Below, piece after piece: positions 37,035 through 46,791 of a DNA stretch of 64,000 nucleotides (positions are counted from its first letter, which is position 1; every line of letters starts with the position of its first letter). The notes under the pieces were generated by a model, which ran no database searches, had not been told where the DNA came from, and was given only the letters and a program-made list of their open reading frames with translations. Source of the stretch: Eubacteriales bacterium (GTDB taxonomy: Bacteria; Bacillota; Clostridia; Lachnospirales; Lachnospiraceae); the NCBI GenBank assembly GCA_030531555.1, contig JAUNNI010000008.1, positions 1,456 through 65,455 of the forward strand, written 5' to 3'. Made by a program: the position numbers and the translations under genes.

Positions 37035-38543
37035 ATGGCTGAAAATAATATGACAGAACTTAATGAAAATGTGAGTTCAGTTGATACAGCAGATTCATCC
37101 GTATCCGAAAACATCACGGAATCTGTGAATTCAACTGATCCTATGGTACTCGATGACCCAGGCTCTCCAAAAAAGAAGCGCTGGCCCATCATCCTCGGTG
37201 TGATCGTGATCGCTCTTCTTGCCGTTTATGGCATCGGAGCCTATTATTACCAAACACATTTTCCACATAACCTGACTGTAAACGGTTATAAGCTGGGAGA
37301 ATCTACAGTGGAAGAAGCAGAGAAAATGTTCACCGAAGATTACGATGCACATTCCATAACCCTCGTGGAAAAAGAACGCAAAGAAATCATCAACGCTTCT
37401 GAAATTGGAACCGTTATTGATGTGGGGAATCAGGTAAAGGACCTTTTTGCAACCATGAACCCTTGGCTTTGGTTTACAAATGTATTTGGAAAAGATGATC
37501 GTACTCTTACATTGGACGTTACCTTTGATGAAAAGGCTTTAAAAGAAAAAGTGAAGGCTTTAGAATGCTTCAAAAAAGAAAATATTGTGGCTCCAGTCAG
37601 CGCTTCCATTCAGGCAGGAGAAAGCCAGTTTGAAATTATACCAGAAGAACTGGGTAACACCGTTTTAAAGAAACCACTTCTTGCCAAGATCGAAGAATGT
37701 TTATCTACCTGTCAGACTGAGATTAATCTGGAAGAATCTGACCTTTATCTTCTTCCACAATATTTCGCAAAAGATCAGGTGGTAATCGATGCTTTGGAAA
37801 AAGCCAACACTTACTCCAAAGGAACCATCGTACATGATTTTACTTATCAGACTGAAACCATTGATTACAAAACAAGCAACAAATGGGTAAAAATCTCCAA
37901 AGATTTTGATGTAAAGCTGGATAGCAGCGCAGTTGGAGATTATGTAGAATCTCTTGGTAAAAAATACAATACGATGGGAAGTTCCCGACCATTCACCACA
38001 GCAAATGGGAATAAGATTCGTGTTTATGACGGTGACTATGGCTGGAGAATCGATTTTCAAAAAGAAAAAGCCAAGTTATGTAAAGAGTTGAAATCTGGGG
38101 AAGATGTCAATCGTAAACCAATCTATTCATACACCGCTGCCGTACAGAGCAAGGAATCTGACCTTGGTGATTCCTATGTAGAGGTAAGCATTGACGCACA
38201 GGAAGTATGGCTTTTTGTTGACGGCGAATGCATCATGAATTCATCGGTAGTTACCGGACGCCCTGGTTTTGATACAGAAAAAGGTGTCTATGGTATCACT
38301 TATAAAAAACGTCATACAACACTGAATGGTTATAATGCTGATGGAACTCCATATGCATCCCCAGTGGAATACTGGATGCCATTCAATGGCAATCAGGGTC
38401 TCCACGATGCCAGCTGGCGTGATGATTTCGGCGGAAGCATCTGGAAATCCAATGGTTCCCATGGCTGCGTAAACTGTCCTACCTGGGCAGCGGCAACTTT
38501 ATACGAACATGTAAAGGAAAACTTCCCGGTAATCATTTACTAA
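37035..38543 (+). CDS. L,D-transpeptidase with peptidoglycan-binding domains
   Basis: 502 residues. Low-complexity cytoplasmic start of about 48 residues, TM helix near 52-72, two YoaR/VanW-type peptidoglycan-binding-like domains (about 75-365), and a C-terminal YkuD catalytic domain with the His of LHDASW and the catalytic Cys of SHGCVNCP. Makes 3-3 cross-links or anchors proteins in the wall; outside the membrane. AAAGGA before the ATG; a strong terminator follows. Confidence 0.9.
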   Translation: MAENNMTELNENVSSVDTADSSVSENITESVNSTDPMVLDDPGSPKKKRWPIILGVIVIALLAVYGIGAYYYQTHFPHNLTVNGYKLGESTVEEAEKMFTEDYDAHSITLVEKERKEIINASEIGTVIDVGNQVKDLFATMNPWLWFTNVFGKDDRTLTLDVTFDEKALKEKVKALECFKKENIVAPVSASIQAGESQFEIIPEELGNTVLKKPLLAKIEECLSTCQTEINLEESDLYLLPQYFAKDQVVIDALEKANTYSKGTIVHDFTYQTETIDYKTSNKWVKISKDFDVKLDSSAVGDYVESLGKKYNTMGSSRPFTTANGNKIRVYDGDYGWRIDFQKEKAKLCKELKSGEDVNRKPIYSYTAAVQSKESDLGDSYVEVSIDAQEVWLFVDGECIMNSSVVTGRPGFDTEKGVYGITYKKRHTTLNGYNADGTPYASPVEYWMPFNGNQGLHDASWRDDFGGSIWKSNGSHGCVNCPTWAAATLYEHVKENFPVIIY

Positions 38544-38566
38544 AATAAAATATAACAAAATGTAAA

Positions 38567-38604
38567 TTGGCCGGATGACAGCAGTCTGTCATCCGGCCTC
38601 ATTA
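38567..38604. terminator. Strong terminator with 13-bp perfect stem
   Basis: GGCCGGATGACAG (38569-38581) pairs with CTGTCATCCGGCC (38586-38598) around a 4-nt loop. It separates the L,D-transpeptidase gene and convergent parC; the T run is weak on either side. Confidence 0.8.
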
Positions 38605-38621
38605 TTTCTCTCAATATGTAT

Positions 38622-40880
38622 TTATCTTCTCACTTTTGTTCCCCTACCGTCCCTTGCAGCCAGCTTCAGTTTCTGGAAGAACAAATCTTTTTCTTTATAG
38701 AGAATCGATGCTTCCCCGTCTCCATTTTCATGGATATAGGCTGCTCGAATCTCATCATCCTCTTTAAAATTCATGCCTCGAAGGCCAAGGGCTGCCTTCT
38801 TTTTCTTACTGATTTCCTTTAGTGGGAAGCGCAGGAAGAATCCATTGGCACTTTGTAAAACGATACAGCCGCTTTCCTTTTCCTCTTCCGTTAAGGCATA
38901 TACCGCAATCAATTCGTCTCCATCTGCCAATTTGGTGGAAGCAACCGTTTTTTTGGAAACCATATATTCCTGTCCATCTACAAATTTGACCATGGATGTC
39001 TTAGTAATAAAGAGCAATTCTTTTCCCGTCAGTTCCAGCATTGGAATAACAGCCAGAATCCTCTGACTAACATGGTCATAGTTACTGACATTATCAAGCG
39101 GTATTCCCTTTTCACGCAGACGACTCATCGGAAGATCCATGACTTTAATCTGGTGCATATTTCCATCCTGGGTAAAGACGCAGAGACGATCCGTATTCAT
39201 ACAAGGAATCTGGAAAATATATTCATTCTTTACTGTCTCTTCATTACGCTCTACAATATTTTTATCCATGGTCTTGCCATAACCGAAACGGTCCATGACA
39301 AACACCACTTCTTTTTCTTCCACAGGAATCTCTTCCACCACGACCTCTCCAGCCTGGATGAGAGCAGTTTTTCTTTCAAAACCATACTCTTTTTTAATCT
39401 TTAAAAGATCCTTTTTGATGACTTTTTTCATCTCTTTTGGATCATTTAAAATTTTTTCATAAGTATTGATATCGGAAAGTAATTTGGCATATTCTTCTTG
39501 CAAAGCAAGGATCTCCAAACCAATCAAACGATACAGACGCATTTCAAGAATAGCAGTTGCCTGTTTCTCCGTGAAATGAAGTTTTTTGGCTTCCTTCTCG
39601 GATTTTTTCGTACGGAAAGAAATCCCGTCTGTCTTCCCTTCGATCAGGCAGGCTTTGGCATCCTTCAAACTGGTACTTCCACGGAGGACTTCAATGATCA
39701 GATCAATCACATCACACGCCTGAATCAATCCTTCTTTAATCTCTTTCTGTTCAAGAGCACGTTCCAAAAGCGTGGTGTATTTGCGTCGCATCAACTCATA
39801 GTGGAACTTGGTATGATGGGCAATCACTTCTTTTAAACTAAGCTGCTCTGGTCTGCCATCCACGATAGCAAGCATATTTACCCCGAAAGTATCTTCCAAA
39901 CGGGTCTTTTTATATAACAGATTTTTAAGACGCTCCACATCCACATTTTTTCTTAGTTCTAAAACAATGCGAATGCCTTCTTTGGATGATTCATTGGAGA
40001 TATCCACGATATCTGAAGTCTTCTTTGTTTCAATCAAATTCACCACATCGGCAATAAATTTTCCGATATTGGCCCCGATCATGGTATATGGAATCTCCGA
40101 GATGACCAGACGTTCCTTGCCATTCTTGCGGGAAGCAGATTCCACCTCCACTTTACCACGAATCTTGATTTTTCCACTGCCTGTCTCATAGATACTTAAA
40201 AGATCCTTCTGGTTTACTACCAGGCCTCCTGTTGGAAAATCCGGACCCTTAATGTACTGCATCAATTCTTTTACTGTGATTTCTTCATTGTCCATGTAAG
40301 CAATGATACCATCCACCACCTCACAAAGATTGTGTGGTGGAATATTGGTGGTCATACCAACCGCAATTCCTTCTGCCCCATTGATTAAAAGGTTGGGAAT
40401 TCGAACTGGAAGAACTACAGGCTCTTTCTCTGTCTCATCAAAGTTTGGCTGGAAATCAACAATATTTTTATCCATGTCTGCCAAATAGACATCCTGGGTA
40501 AATTTCTGAAGCTTTGCCTCTGTATATCGCATGGCCGCTGCCCCATCTCCCTCGATGGAACCAAAGTTTCCATGACCGTCTACCAAAGGCATTCCTTTTT
40601 TAAATTCCTGTTCCATAACAACCAGCGCGTCGTAAATGGAAGAATCTCCATGGGGATGGTATTTACCCATGGTATCTCCGACGATACGCGCAGATTTACG
40701 ATGGGGACGATCCGCACGAAGTCCCAGTTCCTGCATCGCATACAGAACTCGTCTCTGTACCGGTTTTAAGCCATCACGCACATCCGGCAGCGCACGCTGA
40801 CAGATAACGCTCATGGCATAATCGATATAGGATTTTTGCATAATATCAGAAAATTCTGATTTTATAATCTGTTCCGACAT
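38622..40880 (-). CDS. parC: DNA topoisomerase IV subunit A (ParC-like)
   Basis: 752 residues. Catalytic Tyr119 in [10 protein letters not shown]; quinolone-determining positions Ser80 and Asp84 in [11 protein letters not shown] are the sensitive type. The C-terminal domain lacks the QRRGGKG-type GyrA box, which points to topoisomerase IV (decatenation) rather than gyrase. It lies 30 nt after its partner parE. Full length. Confidence 0.85.
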   Translation of the reverse strand: MSEQIIKSEFSDIMQKSYIDYAMSVICQRALPDVRDGLKPVQRRVLYAMQELGLRADRPHRKSARIVGDTMGKYHPHGDSSIYDALVVMEQEFKKGMPLVDGHGNFGSIEGDGAAAMRYTEAKLQKFTQDVYLADMDKNIVDFQPNFDETEKEPVVLPVRIPNLLINGAEGIAVGMTTNIPPHNLCEVVDGIIAYMDNEEITVKELMQYIKGPDFPTGGLVVNQKDLLSIYETGSGKIKIRGKVEVESASRKNGKERLVISEIPYTMIGANIGKFIADVVNLIETKKTSDIVDISNESSKEGIRIVLELRKNVDVERLKNLLYKKTRLEDTFGVNMLAIVDGRPEQLSLKEVIAHHTKFHYELMRRKYTTLLERALEQKEIKEGLIQACDVIDLIIEVLRGSTSLKDAKACLIEGKTDGISFRTKKSEKEAKKLHFTEKQATAILEMRLYRLIGLEILALQEEYAKLLSDINTYEKILNDPKEMKKVIKKDLLKIKKEYGFERKTALIQAGEVVVEEIPVEEKEVVFVMDRFGYGKTMDKNIVERNEETVKNEYIFQIPCMNTDRLCVFTQDGNMHQIKVMDLPMSRLREKGIPLDNVSNYDHVSQRILAVIPMLELTGKELLFITKTSMVKFVDGQEYMVSKKTVASTKLADGDELIAVYALTEEEKESGCIVLQSANGFFLRFPLKEISKKKKAALGLRGMNFKEDDEIRAAYIHENGDGEASILYKEKDLFFQKLKLAARDGRGTKVRR

Positions 40881-40910
40881 ATTTGATCTATCCTCAATTC
40901 TAATTCATTT

Positions 40911-42824
40911 CTATACATCAAGCTCTGCATCCTGTGCATGGGCATGAATAAACTCTCTTCTTGGTGCAACCTCATTTCCCATGAGCATGGATGTAATCTG
41001 GGAAGCCAGTCTTCCATCCTCGATTTCCACCTGTTTTAAGATACGGGATTCCGGACAAAGGGTTGTTTCCCAAAGCTGGTCGGCATCCATCTCTCCAAGA
41101 CCTTTATAACGCTGCAGAGTAAAGCTTCCCGTGTGGGTTTTACGGTATTTTTCCAGAGCCTTATCATCGTAAAGATACTCTTCTTTCCCCTTTTTCGGAA
41201 TCACTTTATAAAGTGGTGGGGTTGCCAGATAAACGTGACCATGATGTATCAGTTCCGGCATAAAACGATAGAAAAATGTGAGCAATAAAGTGGCGATATG
41301 GGCACCATCCACATCGGCATCCGTCATAATGACAATCTTATGGTAGCGAAGCTTACTAATGTCAAAATCATTGCCATATCCTTCTGAGAAGCCACAGCCA
41401 AAGGTATGGATCATGGTTTTGATCTCTGCGTTGGCCAATACTTTATCCATGGAGGCCTTCTCTACGTTGAGAATCTTACCTCGGATTGGTAAGATAGCCT
41501 GGGTTTTACGATTTCTTGCAGTTTTGGCAGAACCACCCGCAGAATCTCCTTCCACGATGAAAACCTCGCACTCTTCTGGCTTTCTACTTTCACAATTGGC
41601 CAGTTTTCCGTTAGAATCAATGGAGAACTTTGATTTGGTAATCAGGTTGGTCTTTGCTTTTTCTTCTGCTTTACGAATCTTGGCCGATTTTTCTGCGCAG
41701 GATAAGATGTTTTTCAATTCATCCAAATGGCGATCAAAATAAAGCATCATTTCCTCGCCAACAACCTCAGCAACTGCTTTCCCTGCATCCGGATTATCTA
41801 ATTTTGTCTTTGTCTGCCCTTCAAATCGAGGGTCTTTATGTTTTATGGATAAAATGGCAGTCATACCATTTCTTACATCTGCACCGGTAAAATTCGGATC
41901 CTTCTCTTTAAGGATTCCAAGATCTCTTGCATACTGGTTCATAACCATAGTGAACTTGGTTTTAAAACCAGTAACATGAGTTCCTCCTTCCATGGTTCCA
42001 ATATTATTACAAAAACCAAGGATCACTTCCTGGAACTCATCCACATACTGGAAGGCCACCTCCACATCGATTTCGTCCACCATACGATGGAAGGAAACAA
42101 CTTCACTGACACTATGTTTTCCTTTATTTAAGTCTTCTACGTAGGCTTTCAAGCCTTCTGGTTCATGGAAAATGATGATCTCTTCTTCCCCTGGACGTCG
42201 GTTTTCAAACTGAATGGTGAGCCCTGGATTCAAATATGCTGTTTCATGAAGGCGACTCTTAATGGCAGAAGCCTTAAAATAAGTCTTATCAAAAATCTCA
42301 TCATCTGGAAGGAAAGTTACTGTGGTACCAGTGTCTCCCTTTTTACATTTTCCAATGACCTCTAATGGAGCAACCACCTTGCCTCTTTCATACATTTGCT
42401 GATAAACCTGTCCATCGGACTGGATACGAACCTCAAGCCAAACAGAAAGCGCATTGACAACGGAGGCACCAACACCATGAAGACCACCGGAAATCTTATA
42501 TCCGCCATTGCCAAACTTTCCTCCGGCATGGAGCATGGTAAATACCACCTCCACCGCAGGAAGCCCGGTCTTCTCATTGATTCCTACCGGAATGCCACGA
42601 CCATTATCAGAAATGGTTGCCGTGCCATCTTCCTCTAATAATACCGTAATCTTATTGCAATATCCCGCCAAATGTTCATCGACAGAGTTATCCACAATTT
42701 CATAAATCAAATGATTTAAACCTTTGGTGGAAACACTTCCAATATACATACCCGGACGCTTACGAACGGCCTCGAGTCCTTCTAAAATCTCAATACTATT
42801 GGGATTGTATGTCTGCTGTTCCAT
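40911..42824 (-). CDS. parE: DNA topoisomerase IV subunit B (ParE-like)
   Basis: 637 residues. GHKL ATPase: EIVDNSVDEHLAGY near 42, DNGRGIPVG near 74, GLHGVGASVVNAL near 114. TOPRIM: VEGDSAGGSAK near 425 and DADVDGAHI near 500. It starts directly at the murF stop (TAGATG), behind AGGAGA inside murF, so it is tightly coupled. Paired with ParC it forms the second type II topoisomerase; gyrase is expected elsewhere. Confidence 0.88.
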   Translation of the reverse strand: MEQQTYNPNSIEILEGLEAVRKRPGMYIGSVSTKGLNHLIYEIVDNSVDEHLAGYCNKITVLLEEDGTATISDNGRGIPVGINEKTGLPAVEVVFTMLHAGGKFGNGGYKISGGLHGVGASVVNALSVWLEVRIQSDGQVYQQMYERGKVVAPLEVIGKCKKGDTGTTVTFLPDDEIFDKTYFKASAIKSRLHETAYLNPGLTIQFENRRPGEEEIIIFHEPEGLKAYVEDLNKGKHSVSEVVSFHRMVDEIDVEVAFQYVDEFQEVILGFCNNIGTMEGGTHVTGFKTKFTMVMNQYARDLGILKEKDPNFTGADVRNGMTAILSIKHKDPRFEGQTKTKLDNPDAGKAVAEVVGEEMMLYFDRHLDELKNILSCAEKSAKIRKAEEKAKTNLITKSKFSIDSNGKLANCESRKPEECEVFIVEGDSAGGSAKTARNRKTQAILPIRGKILNVEKASMDKVLANAEIKTMIHTFGCGFSEGYGNDFDISKLRYHKIVIMTDADVDGAHIATLLLTFFYRFMPELIHHGHVYLATPPLYKVIPKKGKEEYLYDDKALEKYRKTHTGSFTLQRYKGLGEMDADQLWETTLCPESRILKQVEIEDGRLASQITSMLMGNEVAPRREFIHAHAQDAELDV

Positions 42825-44192
42825 CTATTCTTTCTCCTGAATTGCCAGTGATACTTCTTTTAATTTCATTCCGTTGGAGCCTTTGAGTAATACCAGATCT
42901 TCTTTCTCCACATAATCTAAAAGGAAGGCTGTAAGGGATTCACGATCTTCAAAATGTTTCACCTTGATCTGATCATTGTGTTCTGTCACTCCACGAAGCA
43001 GTTCCTTGGAAAGGTCCCCGTAAACATATACTTCATCCACGGAGATTCCTGCAATGAAATGACCTACTTCATAGTGGTAAGCTTTTTCCTGTTCGCCAAG
43101 TTCCAGCATATCTGCTAAAACAGCAATTCTGCGACCCTGAATTCCATCCATGGTAGCAAGTACACGAAGGGAAGCTCTCATGGAATCCGGGCTTGCGTTA
43201 TAAGTATCATCAATGAGTCTGCATGCTTTGGCATGAATTAATTTCTGTCTCTGTCCATGGAAATGTTCCAATGCTTTGGCAGCCGCTGCCAGATCCAGGT
43301 TCATCTGGTGGGCTGTTCCAAGAGCTACCAATGCATTTCTTACATAGTGTTCGCCCATAACTTCAAGATCCAAATGAAGATCGCATCCTTCACAGTGGAA
43401 ATCAAAGCTGGTTCCACCATTCTTTGTTGTGATATTATCTCCACGGTAATCACAATCTTCGGACAATCCATAGAAATATGTGTCAAATGGAAGCTGTCCA
43501 CGATATTTTTTCAAAAATTCATCATCACCATTTAAGAAAAGCTTGCCATCTTCTGGAAGACCCTTTACAATATCCATTTTTTCTAAGCAGATATTCTCCT
43601 GAGATTTTAACTGAGCGATATGACTGACACCAATGACCGTTACAACCCCGATGTTCGGACGGATCATGGTCGTTAATTTTTCAATCTGTCCTCTTTCGCT
43701 CATACCAATCTCCAAAACAGCAACCTGATCGTCTTTGGTAATGTGGGATAAAGTAAGAGGAACACCAATCTGGCTATTCTGATTTCCCAATGTCTGAAAA
43801 ACCTGAAGCCCTGCTCCAAGTGCAGTCGCGATCATCTCTCTTGTGGTTGTTTTTCCAACACTTCCAGTAACTGCCACAACAGGAAGATTCATCTGATTTC
43901 TATAGTAAGTTCCCACCTTCTGCATGGCTTCTAATGTATCTTCTACACGAATCCATGGCTTATTTCCTTCCGCTTCATCATGTTCCTGCGTGAAGGTCGC
44001 ACCATTGATCGTCAAAGCACCATCAATGAAACGATGGGCATCCACACGTTCCCCAATAATTGGAACAAAGATACTATCTTCGTTTCCAGAACGGGAATCA
44101 ATGGAAAACTCTTTGATCACTTTATTCTCATCGCCGCAAAGTAGACGGCCACCTGTAATATTAACGATATCTTTGATTGTAATATTCTCCAT
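42825..44192 (-). CDS. murF: UDP-MurNAc-tripeptide--D-Ala-D-Ala ligase
   Basis: 455 residues from an ATG with AGGAGG 5 nt ahead; the frame opens ten codons earlier. Adds D-Ala-D-Ala to the muropeptide precursor. P-loop VTGSVGKTTTREM near 109, GNQNSQIGVPLTL near 133, and NASPDSMRASL near 332 as in Mur ligases. First gene of murF-parE-parC, a pairing that links wall synthesis and chromosome segregation. Confidence 0.94.
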   Translation of the reverse strand: MENITIKDIVNITGGRLLCGDENKVIKEFSIDSRSGNEDSIFVPIIGERVDAHRFIDGALTINGATFTQEHDEAEGNKPWIRVEDTLEAMQKVGTYYRNQMNLPVVAVTGSVGKTTTREMIATALGAGLQVFQTLGNQNSQIGVPLTLSHITKDDQVAVLEIGMSERGQIEKLTTMIRPNIGVVTVIGVSHIAQLKSQENICLEKMDIVKGLPEDGKLFLNGDDEFLKKYRGQLPFDTYFYGLSEDCDYRGDNITTKNGGTSFDFHCEGCDLHLDLEVMGEHYVRNALVALGTAHQMNLDLAAAAKALEHFHGQRQKLIHAKACRLIDDTYNASPDSMRASLRVLATMDGIQGRRIAVLADMLELGEQEKAYHYEVGHFIAGISVDEVYVYGDLSKELLRGVTEHNDQIKVKHFEDRESLTAFLLDYVEKEDLVLLKGSNGMKLKEVSLAIQEKE

Positions 44193-44265
44193 TTTTACCT
44201 CCTGAAGTTGATTGCTTCTCATTCATTGCCACTCTATTTTATGAATCCTGAGATCCTAAGTACAT

Positions 44266-44296
44266 GAAAAAACGCCTCACCGATTTTGGCAAAGCG
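44266..44296 (-). terminator. Terminator at the end of the large signalling cluster
   Basis: On the minus strand a 9-bp stem CGCTTTGCC / GGTGAGGCG (with G-T pairs) and six T. It follows the 158-aa gene and precedes murF. Confidence 0.65.
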
Positions 44297-44383
44297 TCCC
44301 TCATTATAATCTGCCAAAAGTCAATAGTCATAGTTTATAACAATCAAGCAGATGTTTCAAGATATTTTTTCAGAACATTTGTT

Positions 44384-44860
44384 CTATTTTTTATTAATAT
44401 CAGGAAAAAGTTCCGTATCCGCATTGATGATTAAGGATAAATCCAGCAGAAGTTCCTGTAACATATTACGGTACTCTCTTGCATCGAGCTCATCCACCAT
44501 CTGATCCCCAATCTGCGTGATCTTCATCTGAAATTCCTGTTTTTGTTCCACAACAAACCATTTTCTTCTTTCTTCCTGCTCCTGCATCTCACTGTGAAAG
44601 ACGCCTTTGGCCAGTTCTTCGCCTTGTCCATCAAGAAGAGAAAGTGCCATATATGGTCTGCCATTTCCTTTGACTCGATCCCCACGGATTACCGAGGTTC
44701 CCTGGGGCATTTTGCTGGCAACTTCTTCCACATAAAAGAGGTAAGATGCCTGGTCATGGATCTCCATCACCTTTTTCTTCCATGGTTCCATATTCTCTTC
44801 TAAGCCTTTTTTATATTCTTCCATGGTTTTTTCATGAAAATTCTTAATGAATCGAAACAT
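44384..44860 (-). CDS. Unknown 158-residue protein, end of signalling cluster
   Basis: Not recognised. Soluble, helical and strongly charged: MFRFIKNFHEKTMEEYKKGLEE-like start, a short beta segment (YMALSLLDGQGEELAKGVF) and two C-terminal helices. No signal peptide, TM helix or catalytic motif. AAGGAGG precedes the ATG, 9 nt after the pseudokinase/vWA-like gene, so it belongs to the same transcript. Its position suggests an accessory subunit of the vWA/kinase module. Confidence 0.65.
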   Translation of the reverse strand: MFRFIKNFHEKTMEEYKKGLEENMEPWKKKVMEIHDQASYLFYVEEVASKMPQGTSVIRGDRVKGNGRPYMALSLLDGQGEELAKGVFHSEMQEQEERRKWFVVEQKQEFQMKITQIGDQMVDELDAREYRNMLQELLLDLSLIINADTELFPDINKK

Positions 44861-44869
44861 CTTTCCTCC

Positions 44870-46084
44870 TTACACTGATTGCAACATGGCAGAAAGCTTC
44901 TCCCAGCCTTCACAGGAAGCATCCTTTCCTAAAAACAGACAAATCTCATGTCCTTCTTCCTTCAGCCTCTTCAGTCTCTTCAAACATTCTTTAAACATGG
45001 AATTATTTTCAATCTTGCCATCCGCTAAAATCATCATGGCATGGGCGTCAGACTCTTTCATCCATTCGCATCCAAGAAAGAGCGCTTCCACTGTGGAGTA
45101 TTCTGCCACCGTTTGTGGAATCTGCACGCGGTATCCTGGAAAATACTCTGCAAAATCTTTTTTCAGGATCACACCATCTCCATAGAGGAAGCCCTGTTCC
45201 TGACGAAATCTTCCACGTCTTTCTTCCTCTTCGAAACGATCCTGCAATTCATACATCATGCGACTCATTTCCAGGGAATTTCTACACTCAGAACGAAGAA
45301 TTACATAGAGAGTCTTTCTCTTTGCAGAAAATGTTGTCGCTGTGACAAATTCTTCCTTCCTGCCATCTATGAAGTTTTCTTCCTTTTTTTGATTATCTTC
45401 CCGCACCATTTTTTCAAAATGTTCTTCCGAAGCAATCATCTCTTCCAAGTTGCGCTGCCATTCTGCCAGGGATAAAATGCGGTCGGAAGAAAAGAGTTCT
45501 TTCCAATCTTCCGGTAATGTCCCATAAAACAAGGTACTGTAATCCTGACCATTGGTTCTTGGAGGAACCTTTACATTTCCTTTGCTGCTGGCAACTAAAA
45601 TTTTATATAAAAACCTTTGATCCGCTTTAGCCTGCGCCTCGGCATCAAAGAGAACCACATCCCCCAGCAAACGCTCATCTTCCGGATACCATTCATAATC
45701 CTGCTCTAAAGAAAGAAGCTGGAATCTTTCGGGATGGGTCAGATATACTCTATAATTACTGCTGTCAAAATCCACATAAACATCTTCTAAATCATAAAGA
45801 CCCGGATAGATTTTTCTCTCGGATAACTCTTTCTGAATCTGCAGCATATTTCTGGCAATTTTACATAAAACCAGACAATCCACATGATAACGATCCATAT
45901 TCTCTTTTCGAAAGAGCTCTTTTAAGGAGATGACGGATTGTTCGCCTGTCACTGCCTCTTCCTCAAAAAGGATCTCTGAAATTCGACGAATTTCACGAAT
46001 CACGGGATGATTCTGACGAATCAGCATTTCCTTGGAATTCACATCCATGGATATGGTGTCCATTCTATTTTCATTATGCACCAA
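44870..46084 (-). CDS. Probable pseudokinase fused to a degenerate vWA-like domain
   Basis: 404 residues. Residues about 25-240 resemble part of a protein-kinase fold without catalytic residues: where HRDLKPEN would stand the sequence is KIYPGLYDLEDVYVDFD, and where DFG would stand it reads YLTHPERF. Residues about 255-404 alternate strand and helix like a vWA domain (TLYVILRSEC, AHAMMILADGK, HEICLFLGKD) with no intact DxSxS. Start is TTG behind AAGGGGG, or a GTG one codon on, overlapping the vWA gene by 11 nt. Both domain calls are by eye. It may be a non-catalytic partner of the kinase and vWA protein. Confidence 0.6.
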   Translation of the reverse strand: MVHNENRMDTISMDVNSKEMLIRQNHPVIREIRRISEILFEEEAVTGEQSVISLKELFRKENMDRYHVDCLVLCKIARNMLQIQKELSERKIYPGLYDLEDVYVDFDSSNYRVYLTHPERFQLLSLEQDYEWYPEDERLLGDVVLFDAEAQAKADQRFLYKILVASSKGNVKVPPRTNGQDYSTLFYGTLPEDWKELFSSDRILSLAEWQRNLEEMIASEEHFEKMVREDNQKKEENFIDGRKEEFVTATTFSAKRKTLYVILRSECRNSLEMSRMMYELQDRFEEEERRGRFRQEQGFLYGDGVILKKDFAEYFPGYRVQIPQTVAEYSTVEALFLGCEWMKESDAHAMMILADGKIENNSMFKECLKRLKRLKEEGHEICLFLGKDASCEGWEKLSAMLQSV

Positions 46085-46748
46085 TAGAAACCCCCTTCAT
46101 AATGTCCTTTAGTGGTTTTACCACATTATCGATCATCTGGGAACTTAATGGCTTCAAAATCTGGCGAATATCAAGAAACATCGGAGACGCTTCTTCATTG
46201 ATCGTTCCATCGGCATTGATAAAAGCAAAACGGAAGTCTTCCTCACTCATTTTCTCCGTAGTAAAGAAAATAGCCTGTCCGATCGGATGATCAAAATATT
46301 CTGCATAATCATTGCTTCCATAGGCATCTGAAAATACAATGATCGCATGATTTCTTTCCGCATCCCCAAATTTTGCAAGAGATTTTTTAATGGCAGTATG
46401 CACGGATTCCTTTCCATCGTCTCCACCACCATAGAGCGGAATATTTTTCATTTTTTTCAAAAACTGTGCAGAATCCTCTGTAAAATACGAAGAGTCAAAA
46501 TGAATCAATTCTGTCTCTTCCCCACCCTTTTCATCTCGAATGATGGTCATTCCAAGGCGAGGGTAGATTTCGTATTTGGAAAGTGCTTCAATCAAATGAA
46601 TCGCAGCAAAATACACTGCCGGATATACAGTGTACATGGACGCAGTTCCGTCAATGATAAAATCCAAATACAATGTAAAGGCCTGATTCTTCTCTTTCAT
46701 TAATGTTTCTTGTATGTCAATGGGAATTTCCGGATTCCATAAAGTCAT
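46074..46748 (-). CDS. vWA domain protein (TerY-like)
   Basis: 224 residues. A near-complete vWA domain with metal-ion-dependent adhesion site: DGTAS near 33 (DxSxS with Thr in the second position), the GGGDDGKES loop near 106, and FSDAYGSND near 138. No signal peptide, so cytoplasmic. Size and context (next to PP2C and kinase genes) match TerY-type vWA proteins, which are phosphorylated or bind phospho-partners. AAGGAGG ahead of the ATG; 43 nt after the kinase gene. Confidence 0.8.
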   Translation of the reverse strand: MTLWNPEIPIDIQETLMKEKNQAFTLYLDFIIDGTASMYTVYPAVYFAAIHLIEALSKYEIYPRLGMTIIRDEKGGEETELIHFDSSYFTEDSAQFLKKMKNIPLYGGGDDGKESVHTAIKKSLAKFGDAERNHAIIVFSDAYGSNDYAEYFDHPIGQAIFFTTEKMSEEDFRFAFINADGTINEEASPMFLDIRQILKPLSSQMIDNVVKPLKDIMKGVSIGA

Positions 46749-46791
46749 GGTTCCAACCTCCTTTTTCCGTCATAGATCAATCGCTTCCTGA

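Noticed and set aside
38622..42824. Gyrase (gyrA/gyrB) identity for the topoisomerase pair
   Set aside because: No QRRGGKG-type GyrA box in subunit A and its position after murF instead of near the origin genes favour topoisomerase IV.
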